A stretch of 64,000 nucleotides of DNA from Lachnospiraceae bacterium (GTDB taxonomy: Bacteria > Bacillota > Clostridia > Lachnospirales > Lachnospiraceae), in assembly GCA_024691305.1 (NCBI GenBank), contig JAILNS010000036.1:1-64000 (forward strand). Direction: 5' to 3'. Positions 36,996 through 47,122 of the stretch are shown here, one piece after another (position 1 is the first letter of the stretch; each line of letters starts with the position of its first letter). The notes beneath the pieces are model-generated. The model was not told the origin of the DNA. It made no database searches and saw only the letters and a list, made by a program, of their open reading frames with translations. The position numbers and the translations under genes are program-made.

Positions 36996-37853
36996 TTACT
37001 TTAACCTGCGCTTGGGATATACCAGATGTTTGTATTCTTTAAGATGTGTTCTTAAATACTCCGGGTATGTATCATCTATGGGAACGATCTGAAAATCAGT
37101 CTCGCGCCCTAAAATATCACTGTGTTCCTTGATATTTTTACCGACATTCCATAAAACACGGCGCTTATTATATTCCTGATGTGCAGCGGATTTGATCTTA
37201 TACCGGGCTCTTGCTGCAGCAGATCTTTTCTTGTCACCGCCCATATATGAAAAATGCCATCCACCATCCGGAACCCTAACCATAAGGGGCTGCTGTTCTT
37301 TGTCCCTAAGCTGTTCCGTTGTAAATTTATCAAGCATACTGTATGCACAGATCTTGGTACCGAGCCATTTGCGATCCGTTCCTTCAACACCCGGGAACTC
37401 ACCTGTTATCGACAAAAGGTTACCCGATTTTTCTTCCATATCCACATAAACATAGAAATTACGCTGCGCGAGAGCATATATTTTGGCAGGATCAAAGTTC
37501 TCAAGTACCTTTTTGACGGTATCGGGATTCGGTATCTCATCAACATCGGAAAAAATGATGATATCATCGGGTCTGGCATCTTTAAGCCCTCTTGCAACCG
37601 CACATTTCTGATGGGAATCACGAACAAAAGGTGTACAGTCCATAGGCGTGTCATCGACGATATTATGAATTATCTTTGACTCAAACTCGGAGAATTTACG
37701 TTTATTTTCGGCATAATACAGCTTTTTGGGGTCTCCCGAAAAAGTAACGGTGGATTCGCTTATCACAAACTTGTCGACTATACCGTCAAGTACATTCAGT
37801 CTCATTTTTAAAATATCCAGTTCGTTAAAGAACTGAAAGCAATCATATACCAT
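36996..37853 (-). CDS. GT17-like glycosyltransferase
   Basis: 285 residues with features of CAZy family 17 (beta-1,4-N-acetylglucosaminyltransferases in animals, uncharacterised in bacteria): MVYDCFQFFNELDILKMRLNVL, DKFVISESTVTFSG, the acidic IIIFSDVDEIPNPDTV, and GGWHFSYMGG. The ATG at 37853 has AAGGAGA seven bases before it; the ATG six codons earlier contains that site and is not favoured. It lies in the glycan cluster, so it probably builds the same polymer. Confidence 0.82.
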   Translation of the reverse strand: MVYDCFQFFNELDILKMRLNVLDGIVDKFVISESTVTFSGDPKKLYYAENKRKFSEFESKIIHNIVDDTPMDCTPFVRDSHQKCAVARGLKDARPDDIIIFSDVDEIPNPDTVKKVLENFDPAKIYALAQRNFYVYVDMEEKSGNLLSITGEFPGVEGTDRKWLGTKICAYSMLDKFTTEQLRDKEQQPLMVRVPDGGWHFSYMGGDKKRSAAARARYKIKSAAHQEYNKRRVLWNVGKNIKEHSDILGRETDFQIVPIDDTYPEYLRTHLKEYKHLVYPKRRLK

Positions 37854-37879
37854 AACAGGTCTCCTTATCATAAATACAT

Positions 37880-38632
37880 TCAGTTAAATATTTTTTTGAT
37901 CTTTCTGATCACCCTGTTTGCAAACCTGACCGGGGCAAACGACTTTATTTTACTCTTAAAATGCGGATAACCGGCATTTGTTCCGGCCCACTTGTGAAAA
38001 GCAAAGGGTGTGATACCCTCTATCTCCGGGATCATTGTTTCGTGGGAAAAGTATTTGGCGACCTCTAAGGGTGCTATGCTCATCCCCGCTTCTTCCACTA
38101 GATGTCTGTTTTTTACACACAAAAACCCATCTTCATGAAAATAACCGTGATCGGCTTCAAACGGTAATCCGGCCTTTGACGGAAAATCAATAAGCCTCTT
38201 TGACCTGAATCCTACCGAATTGCCCACTCTCCTTAGAGTACCGTTTATATCCCTGTATGTGAAGTCATCATGCGGATCGGGCCATGGTGCACCTATATAA
38301 TCATATTCAAGAAACTCATCCCTAAAACACTCAGGGTGCACTATAAATCCGTCATAATGAACTATCATTGCAAAATCTGTATGTATATGTCCGCCCAATT
38401 CGTAAAGCATTTTATAATTAAAATCATCTATGGTCCTTAACTTTGATGTATGATCATACCTTATGTTTTTGGGCAGATAAAACGGCTTAAAATGGCATAT
38501 CAGGACAGCATCGCCAAAATCAATGCCTCGCATCGAATATTTCATGGCCTCGACGGTTTCATATACATTAACGCTGGTCATGGCAACCAGAGTAACATTT
38601 TTTAATTGAAGTTTTCCGTCTTTATATTCCAT
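37880..38632 (-). CDS. DUF5672-family putative glycosyltransferase
   Basis: 250 residues. The core DFAMIVHYDGFIVHPECFRDEFLEYDYIGAPWP is the DUF5672 signature, with a possible metal or donor site around HYDG and a later HEDGFLCVKNR segment. Proteins of this family sit in polysaccharide loci and are thought to be GT-A-like transferases; activity is unproven. It starts three bases after the ABC transporter stop. Confidence 0.75.
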   Translation of the reverse strand: MEYKDGKLQLKNVTLVAMTSVNVYETVEAMKYSMRGIDFGDAVLICHFKPFYLPKNIRYDHTSKLRTIDDFNYKMLYELGGHIHTDFAMIVHYDGFIVHPECFRDEFLEYDYIGAPWPDPHDDFTYRDINGTLRRVGNSVGFRSKRLIDFPSKAGLPFEADHGYFHEDGFLCVKNRHLVEEAGMSIAPLEVAKYFSHETMIPEIEGITPFAFHKWAGTNAGYPHFKSKIKSFAPVRFANRVIRKIKKIFN

Positions 38633-38635
38633 GTA

Positions 38636-40396
38636 TCAGATATTCTCCGGATTCAACGTAGTCAGTTCTATCTTTCCGCCTTCTACGTTATATATAAGAT
38701 CACAGTTTGCTATAGTCCGTAGTCTGTGGGCAATGATTATAAGGGTTTTTCTTCCATGGAAGGAGTCGATAGCTTCCATTATTGCAGATTCCGTTTCGGT
38801 ATCAAGTGCTGAAGTAGCCTCGTCAAATACCAGGATCTCCGGATCATGATACAGAGCTCTTGCGATACCGAGTCTCTGTCTTTGACCGCCCGATAATCTG
38901 ACACCGCGTTCACCTATCGATGTTTGTAACATTTCGGGCATTTCACGGATAAGATCATCAAGCTGAGCCTCTTTTAAAACCTGCCATACCCTCTCATCAT
39001 CGATATCATCGGGTGCGACTCCAAAAGCAATATTTTCCCTGATGGAGTCATCTGTAAGATATATACTCTGCGGAATATATCCGATATGTGAAAGCCAGTT
39101 CGGATAATTTTCAAATATATCTCTTCCGTCGCATGTGATATGGCCGCTTTTTATCTTAAGAAGTCCGAGCAGGACATCGACCGCCGTTGATTTTCCGGCA
39201 CCGGAAGGTCCCATAACACCTACGGATTTTCCCTTTGGAATGACCATATTTGCATGGTCGAGGATGATCTTATCCGATTCGGGATATACATAGACCACAT
39301 CCTCCATTTTGATCTCTTTATCAAGCCGGATCTCAGGTCCTATGGTATAGTCTTTTGCTTCATAATGCCCATGTTGTCTGTAAGAAGTAAAATCCACATT
39401 CTCATATACATAATTAACGCTCGGTTCATAATATGCGATATTGCTGATATATGTATTTACTCTGTTAACGGAAGGCAAAAGTCTCATTGCAGCCACTGCA
39501 AATGCACTGATCGCAGGAATGAGGCTTGTCATATCCGAGCCTATGACTATACATACTCCGATATATGCAAGTATTCCGGATATGCAGAAGGTCTCCAAAA
39601 GAAGCCTCGGAACATTGTTTAATACCATATACTTACTTAGAATATCGGCATTAAGGTCTGAATATGCCCCGAAACTCGATGCAAAATAGTGTTCCTTATG
39701 AAGGATCTTCACATCTTTTATTCCGTATATCGACTGCAGCCTCCACTTGCCCATACGGCTCTGCAGAGCCTGTGTTCTGGATCCGAGACGATTGAGGATA
39801 GGTCTGCATACCTTGGTTATTATGATCGTCATTATGACCATGATGGAAAGCATGAGTATGGTCATTCCCGGATTTGAGATAAGCAGATACAGACCGAGTA
39901 CCAATGATACCATAAGTTCCGAAAAAAGCATGATAAACTGCAATATAACAGTGAATACCTTGGGTACATCTCCGTCTATCACTCGGAATATTGTAGGTAT
40001 ATCGGCATTCAGATAATACTCATAAGGTCTGTTTAAGTATTCTTCAAGCATGTAACTTATAGTAACGGACTGATTGTTATTAACAAAACGTGACTGAATG
40101 TAGGTCTCCATAAGGAGATATCCGTTTTTGATAAAATATATGATTATTATCGTGATTATCAAAAAGAGGATACAATCCTGCGGAGAAGAAAAATGCATAA
40201 ACCTGTCAAGTATCTGTATATACCTGTTCTGCATCAAAATATCGGGATACATGACACCCTGTACTACCGGCATGATAAGGCTTAAGCCTATCATTTCAAG
40301 CAAGGCACCGATAAAGATCATCACGCACAATCCCGTTATCTTTTTCTTTTGTTCTTTTGTAAGTATATGAAAGACTTTTTTAAGTATATCAAGCAT
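38636..40396 (-). CDS. ABC transporter, fused permease-ATPase (PglK/MsbA-like flippase)
   Basis: 586 residues: about six membrane helices (15-320), then an ATPase domain (about 345-580) with Walker A GPSGAGKSTA, signature LSGGQRQRLGIARAL, Walker B ILVFDEATSALD and H-loop IIIAHRL. Half-transporters of this kind dimerise. In a glycan cluster without a Wzx gene it most likely flips lipid-linked oligosaccharide, like PglK (inference from context). Confidence 0.88.
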   Translation of the reverse strand: MLDILKKVFHILTKEQKKKITGLCVMIFIGALLEMIGLSLIMPVVQGVMYPDILMQNRYIQILDRFMHFSSPQDCILFLIITIIIIYFIKNGYLLMETYIQSRFVNNNQSVTISYMLEEYLNRPYEYYLNADIPTIFRVIDGDVPKVFTVILQFIMLFSELMVSLVLGLYLLISNPGMTILMLSIMVIMTIIITKVCRPILNRLGSRTQALQSRMGKWRLQSIYGIKDVKILHKEHYFASSFGAYSDLNADILSKYMVLNNVPRLLLETFCISGILAYIGVCIVIGSDMTSLIPAISAFAVAAMRLLPSVNRVNTYISNIAYYEPSVNYVYENVDFTSYRQHGHYEAKDYTIGPEIRLDKEIKMEDVVYVYPESDKIILDHANMVIPKGKSVGVMGPSGAGKSTAVDVLLGLLKIKSGHITCDGRDIFENYPNWLSHIGYIPQSIYLTDDSIRENIAFGVAPDDIDDERVWQVLKEAQLDDLIREMPEMLQTSIGERGVRLSGGQRQRLGIARALYHDPEILVFDEATSALDTETESAIMEAIDSFHGRKTLIIIAHRLRTIANCDLIYNVEGGKIELTTLNPENI

Positions 40397-40451
40397 TCCT
40401 TATATTCCCTTTTAATAATCTGTTTACTGACCGATCATCTTTTAGGCGATC

Positions 40452-41525
40452 TTATAATCCTAAACGCATTCTTCTTTGTTTCGCGGGTATTATTATATCA
40501 TCGTTAAGCTTCATTGCCACATGATAGGCCGCCGGTGATTTAAGATATATCTTCATTTTGCGGTATTCATTCGGATTTGCTATGCTGCATGAATATACCT
40601 CTTTAAACTTCGGCGCATTTTTTCTGATATGATCATCAAGTATTCTTAAATGCTCTTTTTTATCGGGATCATTGCTTCTGTATACCTTTGTAACAAAGAT
40701 AAGAAACCTTTTGTAAAGCATATAATCCGAGATCAGCGCCAGATCATGTCTTCCGGCAGCTTCCAGATATGCACTCCTGTCATAGAAATTCGGGATAAGG
40801 TCGGTATAAGTATGTGAATTTATGCCGTAATTGGATGCAGACCCTGCTCTGTCGCATTTATAATCGTAATATGCTCTGTCCAGATATACACTTTTTGAAG
40901 ACCTTCCGAGCAGATGAAGCGTATATACCATGTCTTCATACCAGACAGCAGGAAATCTTAAGTCTTCCCCAAGCTCTGTCTTATATAATTTATTCCATAC
41001 GGCATTCTGTATGACTATCTTCTCATCTTCCTTAAGAAACTGTTCCATAAGTTCCATTCCGGAAAAAACATATGCATCACTGGTGGAATCATCCAGTATG
41101 TAATCATCATAAACATGCCTGTACCGGCAGATACTGATGTCTGCATCTTCTTTTATCAGAGCACTTAGCATAGTCTCTATCATATCGGGACGCATGGTAT
41201 CATCGCCGTCCACCCATGATATATAATCACCTTTCACAGCATCGAGACATGCATTTCTTGCAGTATATATACCCCCGTTTTTCTTATGTATCACATTTAT
41301 TCGGACATCTTTTCCGGCATAATCATCGCATATCTTACCGGTTGAATCCGTTGAACCGTCATCAACTATTATTATCTGAAGTCTGGCATAGGTCTGCGTT
41401 ATAACACTGTCAAGACATGCCCTGATATAGTTTTCAACATTGTAAACAGGAATACATACAGAAACTGTAGGATCCTGTTTTCCGGGGATCATCGGATCCA
41501 CCTTATAATCATCGTATTTTATCAT
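40452..41525 (-). CDS. GT2-family glycosyltransferase
   Basis: 357 residues. Classic GT2 opening VSVCIPVYNVENYIRACLDSVI, nucleotide site IIIVDDGSTDSTG and the metal motif YISWVDGDD. About 120 C-terminal residues are helical and basic. It begins 12 bases after pgeF, so transcription may enter the glycan cluster from the upstream housekeeping genes; it is probably the first dedicated transferase of the pathway in gene order. Confidence 0.92.
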   Translation of the reverse strand: MIKYDDYKVDPMIPGKQDPTVSVCIPVYNVENYIRACLDSVITQTYARLQIIIVDDGSTDSTGKICDDYAGKDVRINVIHKKNGGIYTARNACLDAVKGDYISWVDGDDTMRPDMIETMLSALIKEDADISICRYRHVYDDYILDDSTSDAYVFSGMELMEQFLKEDEKIVIQNAVWNKLYKTELGEDLRFPAVWYEDMVYTLHLLGRSSKSVYLDRAYYDYKCDRAGSASNYGINSHTYTDLIPNFYDRSAYLEAAGRHDLALISDYMLYKRFLIFVTKVYRSNDPDKKEHLRILDDHIRKNAPKFKEVYSCSIANPNEYRKMKIYLKSPAAYHVAMKLNDDIIIPAKQRRMRLGL

Positions 41526-41537
41526 TGTAATACACTC

Positions 41538-42353
41538 TTATATCAGCATAAGAAATGCTGCCATATTTCCTCTTTTTCCCATAGATGCCCTGTGTGAAAA
41601 CAGAAGTTCGGGATTTTCATATGTACACAGACCGGAAACCTCGATACGGTCTTCTCTTATACCGCTTCTGATCATCATTATCCGGTTAGCTTCCCACAGA
41701 TTAAGCTGATACTTACCGCTTTCTTTTCCGGGATATAAAACTCTGTGGATATCGTCTCCAAAAGCATTTCTGAATGCATGTGCCACTGCTTCGCTCACTT
41801 CATAATGATCTTTACAGATCGAAGGACCTATGGCTGCATATATATCATCAGGATCAGATCCAAATTCGGCCTTCATCTTATTAACTGTGCTTAAAGCCAT
41901 TCCCGCAGCGGTTCCGCGCCAACCCGAATGTGACAGTCCGATCGCTTTCTTTACGGGATCCACAAAATAAAGCGGAACACAGTCAGCATAAAAAGTAGCC
42001 AGAGCGATCCCCGGAACATCCGTAACAAGACCGTCGGTATCCAAAAACGGTCTCGGAGGCCTCTCACCGTCATCCAGTATCATGCTCTCGTCCACCCTTT
42101 GAACATTGGTGGTATGAGTCTGATGGCTGCGTATGATATGTCCTGTATCCGTACCTATTACCGGAGCTATGATCTTATAATTATCATCCACGTTTTCTTC
42201 ATCATCACCGTTTGTATATGCAAGGTTCATGGAAGAATAATAACCGGTACTCACTCCACCCAGTCTTGTCGTAAAAATGTTCCTTACAAGTCCGAGATCG
42301 TCAAGTGAACCAAAGGTCAGATATTTGATTATCCCTTCATCATGTTCTATCAT
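41538..42353 (-). CDS. pgeF: PgeF/YfiH-family copper oxidase-like purine nucleoside phosphorylase
   Basis: 271 residues with the family motifs: FTTRLGGVSTGYYSSMNLA, SHQTHTTNVQ, FYADCVPLYFVDP, IGLSHSGWRGTAAG (His and Cys zinc site) and CTYENPELLFSHRA. YfiH-family enzymes act as adenosine deaminase/phosphorylases, and a role in peptidoglycan precursor editing has been shown in E. coli. Length and motifs are normal. Confidence 0.93.
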   Translation of the reverse strand: MIEHDEGIIKYLTFGSLDDLGLVRNIFTTRLGGVSTGYYSSMNLAYTNGDDEENVDDNYKIIAPVIGTDTGHIIRSHQTHTTNVQRVDESMILDDGERPPRPFLDTDGLVTDVPGIALATFYADCVPLYFVDPVKKAIGLSHSGWRGTAAGMALSTVNKMKAEFGSDPDDIYAAIGPSICKDHYEVSEAVAHAFRNAFGDDIHRVLYPGKESGKYQLNLWEANRIMMIRSGIREDRIEVSGLCTYENPELLFSHRASMGKRGNMAAFLMLI

Positions 42354-42383
42354 AAATCATCCTCATCATAACTCTTTTCCCGG

Positions 42384-42740
42384 TTATCTCGGTATATATT
42401 CAAAAGCGTTTTTGATCCAGTCAAGTTTATCACCGTCGATCGCTATCACATCATATCTTATCTGAGTATCGTAGCTTATCCTTTCGGTAGTCATATAATA
42501 ATCCGAAACCCGGCATATTCTGGATTGTTTTTTGTACGTTACGGCCTGTGCGGCATAACCCATCTTATCTTTGCTTCTGTATTTAACTTCGAAAAAAACA
42601 AGTGCATCGCCGTCACGCCCTATGATATCGATCTCTCCGTAGCGGGTCCTGTAATTATATATCAGATCACTCACACCGTTCTTACTTAAATATTCTCCTG
42701 CAATGAGTTCATATCCCGAACCGACTTCTCTTTTGTTCAT
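42384..42740 (-). CDS. yraN: YraN-family putative endonuclease (UPF0102)
   Basis: 118 residues: GSGYELIAGEYLSKNGV, YRTRYGEIDIIGRDGDALVFFEVKYRS (the restriction-like GExDxxxxxxxxxxEVK core) and a C-terminal RYDVIAID strand. The fold matches Holliday-junction-resolvase-like nucleases, but no activity is established. It follows the FlhB-like gene as in many Firmicutes, where yraN lies close to rnhB. Confidence 0.9.
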   Translation of the reverse strand: MNKREVGSGYELIAGEYLSKNGVSDLIYNYRTRYGEIDIIGRDGDALVFFEVKYRSKDKMGYAAQAVTYKKQSRICRVSDYYMTTERISYDTQIRYDVIAIDGDKLDWIKNAFEYIPR

Positions 42741-42766
42741 ACAACTCGCATCCCCGATATCATCAA

Positions 42767-43075
42767 CTAGTTAAGTTTAACGGAATGTGCGGCATCGATC
42801 TTTTGCTTGATCTTATCCATTGAATCGACAAAAACAAGGATTTCAGCTACCACTTCATATAATTCAGGCGGTATCATCTCTCCGATTTCCAGTTTTGACA
42901 AAGTCTCTGCCAGTTCCCCGTCCTGGTGTACCGGTACCTTGTTCTCTTTTGCTTTTTCAATGATCCTCTCGGCAAGTTCACCACGTCCGGAAGCAATGAC
43001 TACCGGGGCTTCTTTTTCAGGGTCGTACTCTAAGGCGATCGCGGTTTTTACCTTGGATCTGGTATCTTTAGCCAT
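42767..43075 (-). CDS. FlhB C-terminal-domain-like protein (FlhX/YlqH-type)
   Basis: 102 residues corresponding to the cytoplasmic switch domain of FlhB: ALEYDPEKEAPVVIASGRGELAERIIEKAKENKVPVHQD. The gene starts after the point where FlhB has its self-cleaving NPTH, so that motif and the whole membrane part are missing. In FlhB this domain decides which substrates the flagellar export gate accepts, and stand-alone forms (FlhX/YlqH) can replace the cleaved FlhB tail. It follows a FliK-like gene by three bases. Confidence 0.85.
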   Translation of the reverse strand: MAKDTRSKVKTAIALEYDPEKEAPVVIASGRGELAERIIEKAKENKVPVHQDGELAETLSKLEIGEMIPPELYEVVAEILVFVDSMDKIKQKIDAAHSVKLN

Positions 43076-43078
43076 AGC

Positions 43079-45004
43079 TTAGGCCCTCGCATCAAAGTTA
43101 GAGACAGAAACGGGAACAACGGATTTATTATCCTCTATGATCTCACTCATAACATTTGTCATTTCCTCGCGCTTTGATATCTCGGAGGTGCAGGAGTATC
43201 CGTGTCTTTCTATCCTGGCGTTAAGTTCATCTATATGCGCCTCTATAAGGTCAAGAGCCTCGTCATCCGGAAGATAAAAATGCGTATTAACGTGTTCAGC
43301 GGAATTCATCGTAACATATACATCTGTAGGCCCGAGGTGATCCATATCAAGATGAAGCAGTGCGGATACATTGCCATCATTCGAAGCCATATGCTTTTTG
43401 TTACTGTATACATACAGTTCCCCATGGGTATCGTTTCCTGACAGTTTCATGGGAAGCTGAATATAATTGAACATATTATTGAGTTCGTTCATGAAGTTCA
43501 TGTTCTTGCCAAGTTCATTTAGGCTATTGGCTATCGGTGTATCGGCCTTGGCATGTTCGTTTAAAGCATTCATGAGTCTTGTAGTCTGCTCCGTCATGCG
43601 CTTGTACAGATCCGATACCTGTTTATCTTCCGCTACCTGACCCGGATTTAACTTCCACTGGTCGGAAACGGCATTTTGAATTAAGGTGGCAAAAGGTTTT
43701 GAACCAATCATTTTTAATATACTGTCAGTTGCTGCATGTTTATTTATCTCAGCGGCCGTATGGATCGCATTGTCAAGTGTCTCCGTACTGCCATTCTGGG
43801 ATTTAAGGGCACTCAAAAAATCAAGTCCTGCGGATCCTGACGATTGTCCGGTTACATTTTGAGCATTTACATTTGCAGTACCGTCTGTGGTCCTTGCCTC
43901 ATCACCCTTAACGGTTACTTCTCCCGAGGGACCTGCCTGTGCTTTGGAAAGCATCTCACCCTCGGTATTCATTTTCATCTCGTTTATCTGACCGGTTATT
44001 GTCTGATCGCCCTGTGAGATCAACAATGGATCCCGGGTTATACCTGCATCTACTCCCTGTCCCTCAGCTGCTTCACTTCTTAGTGCAGCCTGCGAATTTA
44101 CGAGGTCGTCAATGATAAATAAAACGTCATTTAAAGATACTTCTCCATTAAACATGCTCTCGGTAAACCCGGGATCGATACCGTTTTGAGTAAGGAGCTG
44201 ACCTAGTTCACTTAATTCGGAACCGCTTAATATCATATTTACGGGAGTTTCCATACCACTCAGAGCAAGTGCCTTGTCACTCATCTGTTCCATAGCTCCC
44301 TGTCCGGTAAATATATCCAAAATATCACGGGTCATATTTATTGCCGATGATACATCACCTTCTCCTATCATCTGACTGATGGTCTGGGGAACCATATCCA
44401 TAATCTCATTTACCGCACCGCTTACCTGATGTTCATATCCCTGATAGGCATGAAACTGTTCGATATTGTCTGCGGAAGGTGTAATCCCGAGAGATTTAAG
44501 CATAACAGCGTCATTAACTTCACTGTCGGGTATTTCGGCAAGTGACATATTCATTTGAAGAAGTTCGTTTTTATCAACGGACATCCCCCTTTGCATCATG
44601 GTTGTCACCATTTCCACATTACGTGAATCGATGGACAATCCCGCATTTAAGAGCGCGGTATTCACCGGACTGGTAGCGTCCGTATTTGTCATAAGAGGTG
44701 ATAAAGTGATACCCGACGAATCGGAACTTTTGACGGTAAATGTAACTGCACTTCCGACCGGAAGTTCGGCAGCAATATCAAGTTTGGCGGTGATAACAGA
44801 ATCGCCGCCCAAAGAAATAGTAACCTCATTCCCGGTTTTAGACATGATCTGCCCGGTAAGAGTATCTCCGCCTGCAAGATTAGTAAGCCCGGATGATCCG
44901 GACGATGATCGACCCTCACTGTTTCCTGTATTCACAGGGGTTTGAGATGTCGTCTCGGGACTTATGTTTAATTGCCTGTATCCTAATCCGTTGTTTATGA
45001 TCAT
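43079..45004 (-). CDS. FliK/YlqG-like protein (DUF6240-like), putative hook-length control relative
   Basis: 641 residues, low-complexity and rich in Ser, Thr, Asn, Gly and Met through most of its length, with a more ordered C-terminal region (about 515-620: [55 protein letters not shown]) that resembles the substrate-switch domain of FliK. FliK acts through the FlhB C-domain, and the next gene encodes exactly that domain. The position after rnhB matches Bacillus ylqG-ylqH. The name DUF6240 is from memory. It overlaps rnhB as ATGA. Confidence 0.7.
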   Translation of the reverse strand: MIINNGLGYRQLNISPETTSQTPVNTGNSEGRSSSGSSGLTNLAGGDTLTGQIMSKTGNEVTISLGGDSVITAKLDIAAELPVGSAVTFTVKSSDSSGITLSPLMTNTDATSPVNTALLNAGLSIDSRNVEMVTTMMQRGMSVDKNELLQMNMSLAEIPDSEVNDAVMLKSLGITPSADNIEQFHAYQGYEHQVSGAVNEIMDMVPQTISQMIGEGDVSSAINMTRDILDIFTGQGAMEQMSDKALALSGMETPVNMILSGSELSELGQLLTQNGIDPGFTESMFNGEVSLNDVLFIIDDLVNSQAALRSEAAEGQGVDAGITRDPLLISQGDQTITGQINEMKMNTEGEMLSKAQAGPSGEVTVKGDEARTTDGTANVNAQNVTGQSSGSAGLDFLSALKSQNGSTETLDNAIHTAAEINKHAATDSILKMIGSKPFATLIQNAVSDQWKLNPGQVAEDKQVSDLYKRMTEQTTRLMNALNEHAKADTPIANSLNELGKNMNFMNELNNMFNYIQLPMKLSGNDTHGELYVYSNKKHMASNDGNVSALLHLDMDHLGPTDVYVTMNSAEHVNTHFYLPDDEALDLIEAHIDELNARIERHGYSCTSEISKREEMTNVMSEIIEDNKSVVPVSVSNFDARA

Positions 45005-45759
45005 ACAAAATTACCGATAAAACTTTTTCTGTGGATCGGTGTCGGGCCCATTTCCTTAAGTGCTGCTATATGTGCCGCAGAGCCATAGCCTTTGTTATCC
45101 GCAAAACCATATCCGGGATATTTTTTATCATATTCAACCATCAGTCTGTCTCTGGTCACTTTGGCTATAATACTGGCTGCAGCAATGCTCATTGATTTGG
45201 CATCGCCTTTTATTATTGGAATCTGACGAATATCCACTTCCGGTATGGTCACTGCATCATTAAGAAGTATATCGGGAGAAGGATCGAGTTTGCTTATAGC
45301 TTCTCTCATTGCTTCATATGTCGCATTAAGTATATTGATCTCATCTATCCTTTCCCATGAAGCACTTCCGATTCCGGTACTTACCGCTTCCGACATGATG
45401 ATATCGTAAAGTTCTTCTCTTTTGGATTCCGAAAGTTTTTTGGAATCATTGATATAAGGTATCCTTGATCCCTTAGGAAGGATAACCGCACCCGCTACGA
45501 CAGGACCTGCCAAAGGGCCTCTGCCCACCTCATCGATACCGCAGATAAAAGTATACTCCGAATACTTTTCTTCATATTCGGCCATAATTTCAAGTCTTTT
45601 TAATTCATTTAAATATTTATCGTATCTTTTTGCTGCAGAATCAAGTTCTTTTTGAACGGTACTGCGTTCATCGTCCCTAAACGATCCTATAACGTCACTT
45701 AGTTTTTCGATGGGAGTTTCCTTTAATATGGCTTTTATCTCTTTTAGTGAAAGACTCAT
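45001..45759 (-). CDS. rnhB: Ribonuclease HII
   Basis: 252 residues. After an N-terminal helical region (1-70) typical of Firmicute RNase HII, the catalytic core has [48 protein letters not shown] and [10 protein letters not shown]. It removes ribonucleotides from DNA and RNA from DNA hybrids. It overlaps lepB upstream and the FliK-like gene downstream, each as ATGA. Confidence 0.96.
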   Translation of the reverse strand: MSLSLKEIKAILKETPIEKLSDVIGSFRDDERSTVQKELDSAAKRYDKYLNELKRLEIMAEYEEKYSEYTFICGIDEVGRGPLAGPVVAGAVILPKGSRIPYINDSKKLSESKREELYDIIMSEAVSTGIGSASWERIDEINILNATYEAMREAISKLDPSPDILLNDAVTIPEVDIRQIPIIKGDAKSMSIAAASIIAKVTRDRLMVEYDKKYPGYGFADNKGYGSAAHIAALKEMGPTPIHRKSFIGNFV

Positions 45760-46298
45760 TTGATATCAGCTACCTTTCCGGCACTGTGAAGCGGCCATAT
45801 CCTTACCCATGCACGACCGACAATTATATTCCTGTCAATGTTTCCGACCTGTTCCATTCTTGAATCTGCAGAATTGTTTCTGTTATCACCCAAAACAAAA
45901 AACTCGTCTTCTCCAAGTGTTATGGGATTTGTTGCGATACCCGGATCATGAATGGTCTCGAGCCCGTAGTGTTCAGTAAGTAATTTACCGTCTATATATA
46001 TATTTCCCGAGTTGTCGATCTGTACGGTTTCTCCCGGAAGTCCTATTATACGCTTAACATAGTAAGTATCGTCTTTGTGTGTATATTTAAAAACTATGAC
46101 ATCAAATCTCTCAGGATCCTCGAAGCGGTATGATATCTTATCCACCAGAAGATTATCACCGTCATGAAGCGTATCTTCCATGGATTCACCGTTTACCAGG
46201 GTTCTTTGTCCGACATAGTGGACAAAAAGATATGAAACAAGCAATACGATCAACAGATAGATTGATGTTGACAAGACTTCTTTAAGTTTCTCATTCAT
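45756..46298 (-). CDS. lepB: Signal peptidase I (second copy)
   Basis: 180 residues with one N-terminal membrane helix and the catalytic Ser in NGESMEDTL, Lys in [12 protein letters not shown], and the [11 protein letters not shown] box. It releases secreted proteins from the membrane by removing signal peptides. It is one of two lepB genes flanking rbgA (the other at 47123-47707); their sequences differ clearly, so this is not a recent duplication. It overlaps rbgA by eight bases. Confidence 0.95.
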   Translation of the reverse strand: MNEKLKEVLSTSIYLLIVLLVSYLFVHYVGQRTLVNGESMEDTLHDGDNLLVDKISYRFEDPERFDVIVFKYTHKDDTYYVKRIIGLPGETVQIDNSGNIYIDGKLLTEHYGLETIHDPGIATNPITLGEDEFFVLGDNRNNSADSRMEQVGNIDRNIIVGRAWVRIWPLHSAGKVADIK

Positions 46299-47118
46299 GA
46301 TCTGTAACCTCTAAATTAATCCTTCCCAGTTTTCCCGACCTGAAATCGTCCAGAAAACCTTTATATACTCTAGTATAATCATACTCTCCGCCCTTTCCTA
46401 TGCACCCGAGTCGTTTGGCTACGGCTTCAAAGTCGTTCCCTTCATACCGGGTATTTAAAGCGTCAGGGTAATGCTTATTGATATATTCGATCAGATATTC
46501 GCACAACTCCTGTATGCTTAATACCTCATCGTTGATCGAGCCTATAAGTGCAAGATTTCTGCCCACAACGGGATCTTCAAACTTAGGCCATAATATCCCC
46601 GGGGTATCCAAAAGCTCTATCTGTTTATCAATACGAATCCACTGATTTCCTTTGGTTACTCCGGGCTTATTTCCTGTTTTCGTGCTCGCACGTCCCGCAA
46701 AAGAATTGATAAATGTGGACTTTCCGACGTTTGGTATTCCTGCGACCATAACACGTATGGGACGGTTCTTAATGCCCCTTTTCCTGTCGCGTTCTATTTT
46801 TTCTGCACAGGCCTCCATACAGGATTTTCTTATCTTATCGGTATTATGATTGACTCTTGCATTGAGCGGTATGCAGATCATCCCGTTTGCCGTAAAGTAT
46901 TCATTCCATTCGGATGTAGCTTCAGGATCCGCCAGATCCGCTTTATTGAGTATCACTATACGTGACTTATTCTGTGCAAGTTCATCGATATCTGGATTTC
47001 TGGAACTCACGGGTACGCGGGCATCAAGTATCTCGATGACCAGATCTATGAGTTTCATATCCTCTTTCATCCTTCGAAGGGCCTTGGTCATATGTCCGGG
47101 GTACCACTGGATATTCAT
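46291..47118 (-). CDS. rbgA: Ribosome biogenesis GTPase YlqF/RbgA
   Basis: 275 residues with circularly permuted G motifs: G4 LNKADL (about 52-57) precedes G1 [12 protein letters not shown] (about 125-136) and G3 DTPG, followed by the C-terminal helical domain. RbgA works late in 50S assembly. It starts with MNIQWYPGHMTKALR, the diagnostic opening of the family. It lies between the two signal peptidase genes. Confidence 0.96.
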   Translation of the reverse strand: MNIQWYPGHMTKALRRMKEDMKLIDLVIEILDARVPVSSRNPDIDELAQNKSRIVILNKADLADPEATSEWNEYFTANGMICIPLNARVNHNTDKIRKSCMEACAEKIERDRKRGIKNRPIRVMVAGIPNVGKSTFINSFAGRASTKTGNKPGVTKGNQWIRIDKQIELLDTPGILWPKFEDPVVGRNLALIGSINDEVLSIQELCEYLIEYINKHYPDALNTRYEGNDFEAVAKRLGCIGKGGEYDYTRVYKGFLDDFRSGKLGRINLEVTDHE

Positions 47119-47122
47119 TGCT

